Source: Candidatus Gastranaerophilales bacterium
Lineage (GTDB): Bacteria > Cyanobacteriota > Vampirovibrionia > Gastranaerophilales > Gastranaerophilaceae
Reading direction: 5' to 3'
Length of the DNA: 53,376 nt
NCBI GenBank assembly: GCA_944323925.1
Contig: CALUUI010000013.1
Coordinates: forward strand, 1 to 53,376
Part shown: positions 7,654-15,813 of the stretch, one piece after another
How the letters are laid out: every line of letters begins with the position of its first letter
Position numbering within the stretch: position 1 is the first letter of the stretch
Notes under the pieces: generated by a model
Seen by the model: only the letters and a program-made list of their open reading frames with translations
The model's database searches: none
Told to the model about the DNA's origin: nothing
Made by a program: the position numbers and the translations under genes

Positions 7654-8679
7654 TTATATACTATCCTGAACATATTGTGCAATAACTCCCGCAACTCTTA
7701 ACGGAATTGGGTAATATTCATCATCATAAACCGACGAAATAAAACGTTTCACAAATGGACGTTCATACTTTATCAAATTTTCAACTTTATCACGAGTTGT
7801 ATTGTCAAACACTCGTTGAAGATGTTTCACAACATTTCCCTCTGTTAATTTCGGTTTCTTCGGTAAGTATTCTTTTATTTCATTAAGACACTGACAAGTC
7901 AATTCCGGATCAATTTGGGATTCCAAATCAGGAGTTTGCATAAACTTGGTAATTGTCTGTGAATCTTCTGGCGAAAATTTATTCAAAATTGTAACAACTT
8001 TATCTTGAGAAAGTAATTTAAGCAATAATGCAACAGAAAGCAATTTTGCAGCCTTACCAGCTGCAGGGGCAAGAGCTTTTTTCGCCTCGCCTTGTGAAGG
8101 CTGTGACACTGCCTGTGATTGAGAATTGTTTCCCTGTACAGCGCCTGTCTCTTTGGCTGCCTGTTCCGCAGCTTCCGCTTCTTGCACCTTTTTGGCCATA
8201 TCATCTATATTAGATTGTTTGGCTGCAAATTCTTTGGCTTCGTGAGATATTACATTTTTCTTCTCTAGAGCTTCCAAACCTGCTACATATGCCTTATTAA
8301 CATGATGCTCTATTGCTTGAAGCATTTGGTCTTGAGGGATATTTCTCAGTAAGGCTTGTTTTGCAACTTCAAAGATTGTAAATGCTATTTTTTGCATTAT
8401 TCCATCCCAATACTCAGGAAGTATTCTGGAATGGATTAAATCTATTGATTTGTGGAATGACCACTCTGCTATTATTTGAGATATTAAAATTGCTTGATCT
8501 GCATTAAAATTTACGCTTGTATCATTATATAGTGCTTCGCCCGCCATTCTGGTAAAATTTTCAATTGTTTTTACTATATAATCCTTCTGAGGCTCGCTAA
8601 ACTCTGGCGGAACAAGCTCTTTGGCTTGTTTCGCCATGTCTTCTGCAAATTCTTTATATTGAAATCCTTCTATTGCCAT
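7654..8679 (-). CDS. Divergent FliG-like flagellar protein
   Basis: A 341-residue protein in the exact position of fliG, between fliF and fliH. Residues about 1-150 are helical and unlike any FliG domain I know. Residues 165-205 are a Gln/Ala/Ser-rich linker. Residues about 210-280 (KAAKLLSVALLLKLLSQDKV, then TILNKFSPEDSQTITKFM) resemble the FliG N-terminal or middle domain pattern. I cannot find the EHPQ motif of the FliG middle domain or the charged C-terminal domain that contacts the MotA stator. It may be a FliG that lost or rearranged its torque domain, or a lineage-specific C-ring protein with FliG elsewhere. The flagellar role is inferred from position plus a weak domain resemblance. 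Confidence 0.55.
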   Translation of the reverse strand: MAIEGFQYKEFAEDMAKQAKELVPPEFSEPQKDYIVKTIENFTRMAGEALYNDTSVNFNADQAILISQIIAEWSFHKSIDLIHSRILPEYWDGIMQKIAFTIFEVAKQALLRNIPQDQMLQAIEHHVNKAYVAGLEALEKKNVISHEAKEFAAKQSNIDDMAKKVQEAEAAEQAAKETGAVQGNNSQSQAVSQPSQGEAKKALAPAAGKAAKLLSVALLLKLLSQDKVVTILNKFSPEDSQTITKFMQTPDLESQIDPELTCQCLNEIKEYLPKKPKLTEGNVVKHLQRVFDNTTRDKVENLIKYERPFVKRFISSVYDDEYYPIPLRVAGVIAQYVQDSI

Positions 8680-8712
8680 TTTTTATTTTTCCAATCTCTT
8701 TTACGGATTGTT

Positions 8713-10377
8713 TTATCCCTGTTCTATCCAGCTTCTTATCTTATCTCCAGCTTCTAATTCATCTACATCATCAAATTCTCGTTTCAAATCTCTTAGCGCA
8801 TCTACTAATGCTGGAGATGTTGTATAGGAGCGATTTTGTTGTTCTATTAAACCTTGTGCAAGTTGCGATTGCTTTTCTATTAATTCTGCTGCTTGCATAC
8901 TTACATCTTTTATTTGTTTATCGTGCTGTGCATCTTTGGCTTTTAATTCGTTCATTGCACTTTCTTGTTCATACTTCGCTGCCATTAATTTGCTTGATAA
9001 TACCTTATGTCCCGCAAATAAACCTACTGCTATTAAGGCTATTGCTAACCACCACGGATTACCTGTCTTTGGCTCTATTGGTGCTTTATTACCTTTATCC
9101 GCTGTTAAGAACGGATCCAAACTATCTGAAAATGCTATTGTTACATTCTCCGGATCAGCTTTGGGACTTGCCGCTGCTGCTATTAATTCTTTCAATTCTT
9201 GCAATGTTAAATCTGCTGGCAATGAATTCTTTTCCAAGGTTACAGCTATTGAAATTTCTTCTAGCATGCCTGGTGACATGTATTCATTTATTTGACTCTT
9301 GGTTACTCCATACTGAGTTTCTGATGCTGTTCTTGAATAACTTCTGTTTTGTGATGAATCAGAACTGCCTGCTGGTAAACCATTTGGCAAATATACACTT
9401 ACAGCATTCGTATTTTTATTTATATCTTGAGTTTGATCGCCCAAACCTTCTGAAAATACTTGTTGATTTACTGCTGTCTTTCTATTCGGATCATAATCGA
9501 TTGTAAATTTTTCTACAGGGGCTTGTTTTAAGAATGTACTTACTGTAGCTACATACTTCCCTGCTCCTACTAATCTGTTTAATTGAGCAGATACTTTCTC
9601 TTGCATGTATCTGTCATTTTCTTCCATTCGTTCTATTAATTCTGATTCTGCATTTATTATGCTTGAATATACATGACCATTTGTATCGGTTATTGAAATA
9701 TTTTCTGATTTTAAACCTGATACACTTCCTAATAGAAGGTTCGTCACTGCCTTTATTACTCGTGAATCAAGTTTTCGCCCTATATCTACAGTTAGCTGAA
9801 CGGTTGCTGTGGTCGGTTTCTGCATTGACGTAAACATTGTCTGTTCAGGTATTGAGATAAATACTGAGGCATTGCTTATACCATCGATTCTCTTTATTAA
9901 TCTTGCTAACTCACCATTCATTGCACGAGTTAATCTGATTTTTTTATCTTCTTTTGTTGATGTAAAATCTCCTTTATCAAAGATTTCCAAACCCACGTTT
10001 TGATCGTACAAACCACTTTCCACTATTGCTATTATCGCTTGTTCCCGTTTTTCTGTTGTACACTTCTTCATTCCTGGAGTACAATCACCTTTTTTCAAAT
10101 ATATTACTGATTTCGTTCCGTCTACTCGTCTGCTTGCTACTATATTATTTCTTGCTAGTAATGATTGTATCTCTAATGCTTTACCTAAATTATCCGTTGA
10201 TAAAAGTTCAACATCCTCTTTTAATGGTTCATCACTTACATCTACGGCATTGGAATCTTTTTTATCTCCACCTTTACTTATTGCAACTGTCAATATGGCA
10301 ACAAACAATACTAGGACTATTCCGCCTATTATCATCCCTAATGCTATTTTATTTTCCATTAATTTGTTTAAATCCAT
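8713..10377 (-). CDS. fliF: Flagellar M-ring protein FliF
   Basis: A 554-residue YscJ/FliF-family protein that builds the MS ring. An N-terminal membrane segment (about 12-34) is followed by a YscJ-like periplasmic domain with EIQSLLARNNI, ALARLIKRIDGI-like SNASVFISIP and the downstream ring-building motif region, then a linker. The second membrane segment is WWLAIALIAVGLFAGHKVL (about residue 445). The C-terminal cytoplasmic tail ends LRDLKREFDDVDELEAGDKI, resembling the FliG-binding tail. Gene order fliE-fliF-fliG-fliH is classic. The tail looks intact even though the neighbouring FliG is aberrant. Confidence 0.93.
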   Translation of the reverse strand: MDLNKLMENKIALGMIIGGIVLVLFVAILTVAISKGGDKKDSNAVDVSDEPLKEDVELLSTDNLGKALEIQSLLARNNIVASRRVDGTKSVIYLKKGDCTPGMKKCTTEKREQAIIAIVESGLYDQNVGLEIFDKGDFTSTKEDKKIRLTRAMNGELARLIKRIDGISNASVFISIPEQTMFTSMQKPTTATVQLTVDIGRKLDSRVIKAVTNLLLGSVSGLKSENISITDTNGHVYSSIINAESELIERMEENDRYMQEKVSAQLNRLVGAGKYVATVSTFLKQAPVEKFTIDYDPNRKTAVNQQVFSEGLGDQTQDINKNTNAVSVYLPNGLPAGSSDSSQNRSYSRTASETQYGVTKSQINEYMSPGMLEEISIAVTLEKNSLPADLTLQELKELIAAAASPKADPENVTIAFSDSLDPFLTADKGNKAPIEPKTGNPWWLAIALIAVGLFAGHKVLSSKLMAAKYEQESAMNELKAKDAQHDKQIKDVSMQAAELIEKQSQLAQGLIEQQNRSYTTSPALVDALRDLKREFDDVDELEAGDKIRSWIEQG

Positions 10378-10408
10378 ATTGCTTCGCCAATACCTTCCTT
10401 TTTATATT

Positions 10409-10750
10409 TTATATCGTAATTTGCATAATTTTATCATACGCTGATATGACCTTTGTTGTCATTGTTGTTACCATATTTACCGATAACTCCGCTTTACTCA
10501 TTGCGGTCATAACATCGTGTATATCTACGTTTTCACTTCCCATCATTGCATCTCGAAGTAAATTATCAGGCGCTTCTAATGTTTGATTAAAGTTTTCTAC
10601 CAATCCTGACATTACTGATTTGAAATCCTGACCTTCATGATCTTCTATTCTGCTCATTCTCGCTGATGGGATATCCCATACGCCTGAATCCAGCTTGGTA
10701 TGCTGTATTCTTGCTTCTAAGTCATATCTTGGATAAAATCCTTGGAACAT
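10409..10750 (-). CDS. fliE: Flagellar hook-basal body protein FliE
   Basis: A 113-residue protein whose C-terminal half (SENVDIHDVMTAMSKAELSV ... TTKVISAYDKIMQI) matches FliE, the adaptor between the MS ring and the proximal rod. The N-terminal 40 residues (MFQGFYPRYDLEAR...) are lineage-specific. It is the first gene of the minus-strand flagellar operon, and 31 bases separate it from fliF. The 234 bases upstream are shared with the divergent 10985 gene. Confidence 0.88.
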   Translation of the reverse strand: MFQGFYPRYDLEARIQHTKLDSGVWDIPSARMSRIEDHEGQDFKSVMSGLVENFNQTLEAPDNLLRDAMMGSENVDIHDVMTAMSKAELSVNMVTTMTTKVISAYDKIMQITI

Positions 10751-10984
10751 TTTTTACCTGCTTTCTTACCTATATTTCCATTTCTGTTTTCGGATTATTA
10801 TACTTTTTCTGTACTCCGCAAAATAAAAATCATCTGTTTAGTGTATACTTAATGTTTTTTTATAAGAAATCAACAACTATTGATTAAAAATGTAAAATAT
10901 TAACTTTTGTAAATCTTTTCTCTAGAAATTAAAGTTTTCAGAAAAACTGCCGTTAAATATAACGTAATTAAGGGATTAAATTAT

Positions 10985-11374
10985 ATGGCAGACGTATCAT
11001 CAAACAATTACAATAACATAGCATTTGGCGGAGGATATGATCCTGCCAAACGATTTGCAGATGCTGAACAACGGGCAGCTGAACGTGAAACTCAGATTGT
11101 TAAAGAAGAAGTAAAAAAAGAAAATCAATCACCTTTTGGAGCCTTAACAATCGGACCGCACACTGCTAATCTTGTTAAGGGTATTGTATCAGAGATGGCG
11201 TTTGGAGCCTGGGATGACTTTAATCAATGGCTTGAAGATAATGAGGCATTATTTACCGGTGAGGCTGGGGCTGAAATGAGAAGTATATTTATTCACGGTT
11301 TCAATACCGGTGCAGCTATGCGCGCTGATGATGAAGAAAGAAACGGCAAAACAACATTTACTTTACTTAGTTAA
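10985..11374 (+). CDS. Unknown 129-residue protein
   Basis: Not recognised. The protein is acidic and soluble with no signal peptide. The N-terminal third is charged and coiled-coil-like (AEQRAAERETQIVKEEVKKE). The middle GIVSEMAFGAWDDFNQWLED and IHGFNTGAAMRADDEER look like a small helical domain. An AAGGG site lies about ten bases before the ATG. It is divergent from fliE, so it may share regulation with the flagellar operon. It is convergent with the nucleotidyltransferase gene, overlapping it by eight bases at the stops. Confidence 0.7.
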   Translation: MADVSSNNYNNIAFGGGYDPAKRFADAEQRAAERETQIVKEEVKKENQSPFGALTIGPHTANLVKGIVSEMAFGAWDDFNQWLEDNEALFTGEAGAEMRSIFIHGFNTGAAMRADDEERNGKTTFTLLS

Positions 11375-12254
11375 AACATAACATTTTTTCTGATTTTATT
11401 ACATTTCTCACATAGTTATAATAATCGTTGTTTCCGTATTTACTAATTTTCTCTAATAGTTCTTCTGCACTTATAAATCCTTGATGAAGTGCTATTTCTT
11501 CTAAGCAGGCTATCTTTACTCCTTTATTCAATTCCATTGACTGAACAAAATTGCTTGCTTGAAGCATTGAATCGTGCGTTCCTGTATCTAGCCAAGCAAA
11601 GCCTCTGCCTAATATTTCTACTTTCAATTTCTTTAAGTCTAAATACTTTCTGTTTAAATCTGTTATTTCTAATTCACCTCTTGCTGACGGTTTTAATTCC
11701 TTGGCTAATTTACAAACATTGTTATCATAGAAGTATAAACCGGTTACTGCATAATTTGATTTAGGATTAGACGGTTTCTCTTCTATTGAGAGTACATTCC
11801 GTTCTTTATCAAACTCTACAACTCCAAATCGTTCAGGATCTTTTACGGTATAACCAAATACCGTAGCTCCTTCATTATTTTCAATAGCGTGTTTCATTAT
11901 GGTAGAAAATCCGTGACCGTGGAAAATATTATCCCCAAGAATTAGGGCAACATCGTCATTTCCTACAAAATCTTCTGCAATTATAAAGGCATCGGCTATT
12001 CCCCTTTGGATAAACTGAATTTTATATTCTATATTTATACCAAATTGTGAGCCGTCTCCTAATAATTTCCTAAAATTATCATAATCCTTCTCATTTGTTA
12101 TGATTAATATGTCTCTTATTCCTGCTAACATTAATGTCGATAGCGGATAATATATCATCGGTTTATCGTATATTGATAATAATATTTTGGATATTGGCTG
12201 CGATGCCGGATATAATCTTGTTCCTGCTCCTGCTGCTAACACAATTCCCTTCAT
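11367..12254 (-). CDS. rfbA: Glucose-1-phosphate thymidylyltransferase (RmlA/RfbA)
   Basis: A 295-residue sugar nucleotidyltransferase making dTDP-glucose from dTTP and glucose 1-phosphate, the first step to dTDP-rhamnose and related sugars. The nucleotide-binding loop MKGIVLAAGAGTRLYPAS is at the very N-terminus. KPMIYYPLSTLMLAGIRDIL, ALILGDNIFHGHG, EEKPSNPKSNYAVTGLYFYD and GFAWLDTGTHDSMLQAS are family-diagnostic. I start at ATG 12254, nine bases from AGGAG, rather than ATG 12260, which is too close. The partner genes rmlB, C and D are not in the window. It may be last in the operon with DUF6485, queH and VKOR upstream. Confidence 0.95.
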   Translation of the reverse strand: MKGIVLAAGAGTRLYPASQPISKILLSIYDKPMIYYPLSTLMLAGIRDILIITNEKDYDNFRKLLGDGSQFGINIEYKIQFIQRGIADAFIIAEDFVGNDDVALILGDNIFHGHGFSTIMKHAIENNEGATVFGYTVKDPERFGVVEFDKERNVLSIEEKPSNPKSNYAVTGLYFYDNNVCKLAKELKPSARGELEITDLNRKYLDLKKLKVEILGRGFAWLDTGTHDSMLQASNFVQSMELNKGVKIACLEEIALHQGFISAEELLEKISKYGNNDYYNYVRNVIKSEKMLCFN

Positions 12255-12306
12255 TATCATATTCTCCTTAGTAGTTTTTCTGACTTATTATGATTATAGT
12301 ATAAAA

Positions 12307-12507
12307 CTATTTTAATTTACTATATGCCTTTATAAAGTTTTCTATACTTCTGTCATAACTTCGTTCAGCTGCAGGCGGGAAGAAGCATCCCGGGATTTCG
12401 CCTCTATCCCTATGTTCTCTTACACATATACAGCACATTCCCCTATTGGAACAACTTGTATAAGAGCATGTACAACCTATTTTATTTTCTTCTCGTCTAC
12501 ATTCCAT
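12307..12507 (-). CDS. Cys-rich small protein, DUF6485 type
   Basis: A 66-residue protein with seven cysteines in CRREENKIGCTCSYTSC and GMCCICVREHRDRGE, followed by PGCFFPPAAERSYDRSIENF. This matches the pattern of the DUF6485 family as I remember it: small proteins of anaerobes likely to bind metal. It follows queH by three bases and so is almost certainly in its operon. Function is unknown; a metal site is inferred from the cysteines. Confidence 0.8.
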   Translation of the reverse strand: MECRREENKIGCTCSYTSCSNRGMCCICVREHRDRGEIPGCFFPPAAERSYDRSIENFIKAYSKLK

Positions 12508-12510
12508 TTT

Positions 12511-13071
12511 TTATTCCTCATCTTTTAAATGACTCTTGGCAAACTCGCATCCGCAATAATTTTGTCTGTACAATCCTAAACTTTTTGATATCTTATTAGT
12601 TTTTAAAAATCCATCCTGTTTCTTAAAATTAATACCAATATATTCAATATTGTATCTTTTTCCAATTTCTTCACCCAATAATGTTATTTTATCATAATTT
12701 TTGTGCGGACTTATCACTAATGTTGTAGTAAATAGTTTAAACCCTTTATATTTAGCATATTGGGCGGCTTGATCCAATCGCATTCCTATACATTCATCAC
12801 AACGTTTTCCTCGCTCTGGTTCCAACTCTAACCCCTTTATACGTTCTAAAAATTTTTTATGGTTGTATTCTTCAATTACATATTCTGTTTGGCGACTTTT
12901 ACATAGCTCTATTAATGCATCTCGCCTTCTTTTGTATTCTTCTTTCGTATCTATATTATCGTTTGAAAAATACACTACAGGATTATACCCAATAGATTTT
13001 AAATACTCTATTGGATACCCTGCACAAATTCCGCAGCACGCATGCAACAGTATGTCTTTTTTATTATCCAT
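12511..13071 (-). CDS. queH: Epoxyqueuosine reductase QueH
   Basis: A 186-residue protein of the QueH (formerly DUF208) family, the non-cobalamin enzyme that reduces epoxyqueuosine to queuosine in tRNA. It shows LLHACCGICAGYPIEYL at the N-terminus, CDECIGMRLDQAAQYAK in the middle, FTTTLVISPHKN and the C-terminal YRQNYCGCEFA. The clustered cysteines bind an Fe-S cluster and a second metal in characterised members. It starts two bases after the VKOR stop. No other queuosine genes are in the window. Confidence 0.93.
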   Translation of the reverse strand: MDNKKDILLHACCGICAGYPIEYLKSIGYNPVVYFSNDNIDTKEEYKRRRDALIELCKSRQTEYVIEEYNHKKFLERIKGLELEPERGKRCDECIGMRLDQAAQYAKYKGFKLFTTTLVISPHKNYDKITLLGEEIGKRYNIEYIGINFKKQDGFLKTNKISKSLGLYRQNYCGCEFAKSHLKDEE

Positions 13072-13073
13072 AG

Positions 13074-14264
13074 TTAGCTTCGTTTTTCGGCACCCTTATC
13101 CGTCAAGATTTCAACCAGCTTATCATAGGTCTTTAGCCCTACATACTTTTCGCCATTTACTATTATTACAGGAGTTGCATCTATTTCTTGTTTTTGACAA
13201 TATTTAATATCTTCTGTCAATTCTTTTCCTGTTTTTTCCGATACTACGTCATACCAAAAACTTTTTTCATCCAATTCTAATGACTTTGCTAGTTTTAAAA
13301 TATTTTTTGTATCATAAGCCTTAGTATCATATAATTTTGATGCCATATCCCAATAATGTCCCTGATGACCGGCTGCTATTGCTACCCTTGATAAGAAGCA
13401 CGCTCCATTGTGGATCTGAACATTTACATCCGGATTACAAGCCTTATCTAAAGGAAAATTATAATGTGATACTTCTATGCCGCTATATTCCTTTACTGCT
13501 TTATGGAGCATCATATTCATTACTCGGCACATTGGACATACATAATCAGATATCAATATAACCTGAACTTTTCCGCCTTTATCTCCCAGTTGATTACCAA
13601 CAATACTATATGGGTTGTGTTTTTTATTACTAAACTGCTTTATTGCCCTACTATACTTTAAGTGCGGTGTAAATACGTATGTTATATTGGTATATGTTAA
13701 AAATCCTATACCTAATATTAATACTATTGTAAATAAAACCTTGTATTGCTTAACACCTTCTACAAAATCAGCCAAAGATGTTTTAATACTATCTATAAAT
13801 CCACCATTTTTAAAATCTGTTGCAATTAGTGATATTGCAAAATCCAAAAAATATGTTGCAACACATAAAATACATATTTTCTCTATCTTAAATAAACTTA
13901 TTCCGGCTAAAGTCATCGAAATTACAAATGACACTAAACCAAGTACTGATATATATTTAAGAGGGTTTTTAAAAACCTTTAACGGTGTAAAAATCCATTT
14001 CCAGTTAATTTTATTTACTATACTCATAAATAAAACAAACAAATAAAAGAATATCCCCCACCACGCAAGCGGAATTCCGGCGAATTGTGAATATGCTGTC
14101 TTTGCTACTCCATCACAATCGATATAGTCGTTTATTGAACAAAAACTATACAAAGCTGTTTTATCAAAATTTGCTCTGTAATATATCAAAGCAAGTTCTA
14201 TACTTAGTCCTAAACCTATTAAAGCAATTGCTCGTATAAGCCACAATCTCTTTGATTCATTCAT
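13074..14264 (-). CDS. VKOR domain-DsbA-like thioredoxin fusion
   Basis: A 396-residue membrane oxidoreductase. The N-terminal part has about five membrane helices of the vitamin K epoxide reductase family, with a paired-Cys loop (YSFCSINDYIDCDGVAKT), the IPLAWWGIFFYLF segment and the quinone-site CILC. The C-terminal half (about 225-396) is a periplasmic thioredoxin fold with CPMC in ISDYVCPMCRVMNMM and the cis-Pro segment DATPVIIVNGEKYVG. Such fusions form disulfide bonds in exported proteins by passing electrons from DsbA-like Cys pairs to quinone, as known in cyanobacteria. The start is supported by AGGTG eight bases upstream. It heads an operon with queH and DUF6485. Confidence 0.92.
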   Translation of the reverse strand: MNESKRLWLIRAIALIGLGLSIELALIYYRANFDKTALYSFCSINDYIDCDGVAKTAYSQFAGIPLAWWGIFFYLFVLFMSIVNKINWKWIFTPLKVFKNPLKYISVLGLVSFVISMTLAGISLFKIEKICILCVATYFLDFAISLIATDFKNGGFIDSIKTSLADFVEGVKQYKVLFTIVLILGIGFLTYTNITYVFTPHLKYSRAIKQFSNKKHNPYSIVGNQLGDKGGKVQVILISDYVCPMCRVMNMMLHKAVKEYSGIEVSHYNFPLDKACNPDVNVQIHNGACFLSRVAIAAGHQGHYWDMASKLYDTKAYDTKNILKLAKSLELDEKSFWYDVVSEKTGKELTEDIKYCQKQEIDATPVIIVNGEKYVGLKTYDKLVEILTDKGAEKRS

Positions 14265-14337
14265 AATTAATACACCTAACTATCTCTTAATACAAAAATT
14301 ATATACGAAAATATCACTATTGCAATGTAATAAATAG

Positions 14338-15105
14338 TTAGCCGTTTAGTATAGGAATTGAGAACTTAAATGTACTTCCCTGATTTACTATTGAATCAAC
14401 ACTTATATGCCCACCGTGAGCTTCTACTATGGACTTACATAATGATAACCCAACACCACAACCAATTTTTCTTTTTTTAACATCATCGTTTACCTGTGCA
14501 AAAAAGTTAAATATTACTTCTTTTTCCCCTTCTCCTATTCCATCACCCTTATCTGTAACTTCAAATACAAAATCTTTATCTATATATGTCAATATCTGTA
14601 TAGGTTCTTTTTCTTTATTAAATTTAACTGCGTTACTTATCAAGTTATATATCACCTGTTTAAAACGAGTTTCATCTGCATACAAATTTATATCACTCAA
14701 AGTATAGTTAAACTCAACACCGTGAAAACCACTCATTATATTACTTATTACTTCTCTTGTATTAAACCTTGTTTTAGATAATTCTAAAGGCTTATATTGA
14801 GATCGTGTCACATCCAACAAATCTTGAATCAGTGCTAACAAATGTTTTGAAGAATGCGAGATATTATTTAAGCACCTATAATCCTCTATACTTGATGCCC
14901 TCATCTTTAATATATCCGAAAAACCAATAATTGAATTTAGCGGAGTCTTAAATTCATGTGACAATTTTAAAAGAACAGTTCGCAATATATCCTGCTTTTC
15001 CTCTTCTTCAAGATACTTGTTTACATACTTTATCATTTCTTTTTTATTGCGGGTAATTAATTCTATAAGCTCTCGCTTACTCATAGCTTCCAAATTTTTA
15101 TTCAT
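14338..15105 (-). CDS. Orphan cytoplasmic sensor histidine kinase
   Basis: A 255-residue kinase without membrane segments. A short coiled coil (residues 1-45) leads to the H box LSHEFKTPLNSIIGFSDIL, then the N box NLISNAVKFNKE, G1 DKGDGIGEGEKE, F box IFNFFAQ and G2 GCGVGLSLCKSIVEAHGGHI. All catalytic motifs are intact. There is no sensor domain and no response regulator beside it, so input probably comes through a partner bound by the coiled coil. The 138-residue coiled-coil protein encoded 50 bases upstream on the same strand is a candidate. Confidence 0.9.
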   Translation of the reverse strand: MNKNLEAMSKRELIELITRNKKEMIKYVNKYLEEEEKQDILRTVLLKLSHEFKTPLNSIIGFSDILKMRASSIEDYRCLNNISHSSKHLLALIQDLLDVTRSQYKPLELSKTRFNTREVISNIMSGFHGVEFNYTLSDINLYADETRFKQVIYNLISNAVKFNKEKEPIQILTYIDKDFVFEVTDKGDGIGEGEKEVIFNFFAQVNDDVKKRKIGCGVGLSLCKSIVEAHGGHISVDSIVNQGSTFKFSIPILNG

Positions 15106-15155
15106 AATTGTATGTTACACAATAAAAATAAAAACGTTATTACCTACCAGGGTAA

Positions 15156-15572
15156 TTATGCTAATGTAAATGCTCGTCTTACATTTGCGCAGCACATTGT
15201 CCACAGATTCCGTTTTTCCGTCGTAATCATATTTTTTAATTCTGTTTGCTTCTCTGCATCTTCCGTTTTTCTATATTCACGCTTCAGCTCTGCTATTTCA
15301 CGTCTTGAAGAATGAATTTCATCTCTCCAATATGATATTTCTTCTTTAATCGGTTCGTTATGAGCTTTAACAGCTTCTATATATAGTCTCAGAGGACTTA
15401 CATTCGATTGCTTTAACAAGGAAAGTAATTTATTTTTTTCTGCTTCACTACCGTTAAGCATTATTTCACCTATATTTAAAGACGAAAAATCAATTCCGCT
15501 TATCTTTGCTTGCTGCAAATCGGTATTGTTCTTTTCTATTGTCCTTAAATCTGTATTTACACTTGGTGCCAT
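15156..15572 (-). CDS. Unknown 138-residue coiled-coil protein
   Basis: Not recognised. The protein is soluble. The N-terminal 60 residues are mixed (SGIDFSSLNIGEIML...LLKQSNVSPLRLYIEAVKAH). The rest is strongly helical and charged (EISYWRDEIHSSRREIAELK...KTEDAEKQTELKNMITTEKR), likely a coiled coil, ending CCANVRRAFTLA. The start has a purine-rich AGAGAG site. It lies just upstream of the orphan histidine kinase and may be its partner; this rests on position only. Confidence 0.6.
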   Translation of the reverse strand: MAPSVNTDLRTIEKNNTDLQQAKISGIDFSSLNIGEIMLNGSEAEKNKLLSLLKQSNVSPLRLYIEAVKAHNEPIKEEISYWRDEIHSSRREIAELKREYRKTEDAEKQTELKNMITTEKRNLWTMCCANVRRAFTLA

Positions 15573-15636
15573 TATTTTCTCTCTTTACAATAATCCTTAT
15601 ATATATAAAGTATATCCTTACAAGAAAAATTGACTT

Positions 15637-15693
15637 TTTGTAAACTTTTGTAACAGATATGTTATAAAATTGTTATTCTGTGGAATATATATA
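15637..15693 (+). promoter_or_regulatory. Flagellin-type upstream module before the candidate small RNA
   Basis: TTTGTAAACTTTTGTAACA (15637-15655) matches the flagellin upstream block at all but one or two bases. GGAATATATATA (15682-15693), the flagellin -10-region string, follows 26 bases later. In both flagellins the gap is 37 bases, so here it is shorter by 11, about one helical turn. Confidence 0.55.
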
Positions 15694-15700
15694 GTATCAA

Positions 15701-15776
15701 TCTCTTTTCTTTATTTTCTCCTCCACTCCTTTATCACGACGAGAGTTATTGCCGTTCTTAACAAGACGGCTTTTTT
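15701..15776 (+). ncRNA. Candidate small RNA or attenuated leader
   Basis: Between a promoter-like module and a Rho-independent terminator lies a roughly 76-base stretch with no open reading frame. Its 5' half is unstructured and pyrimidine-rich. It contains CTCCTCC (15718-15724), which is complementary to Shine-Dalgarno sequences. It could be a trans-acting regulator of translation, or the prematurely terminated leader of the phospholipase-D-like gene at 15814. The transcription start is inferred from the -10-like box. Confidence 0.4.
15751..15776 (+). terminator. Terminator inside a larger inverted repeat
   Basis: GCCGTTCTT-aac-AAGACGGC with one bulged T, followed by six T. It lies between a perfect 10-base inverted repeat, TTTATCACGA (15730-15739) and TCGTGATAAA (15792-15801), so a competing larger fold is possible. 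Confidence 0.8.
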
Positions 15777-15813
15777 ATTGCATTCAATAATTCGTGATAA
15801 AATGTAGGGCAAG

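Noticed and set aside
8673-9506. Long plus-strand open frames opposite fliF and the 23535 gene
   Set aside because: Leu/Tyr/His-rich translations typical of the reverse strand of a real gene; no start signals.
4794-10750. Non-flagellar type III secretion system
   Set aside because: FliE and FliF tail features, plus flagellin genes in the same window, favour a flagellum; no secretin or needle genes are visible.
10751-10984. Flagellin-type module before the divergent 10985 and fliE genes
   Set aside because: One TTTGTAAA half-site is present (10906-10913), but the second half and the -10 register do not fit.
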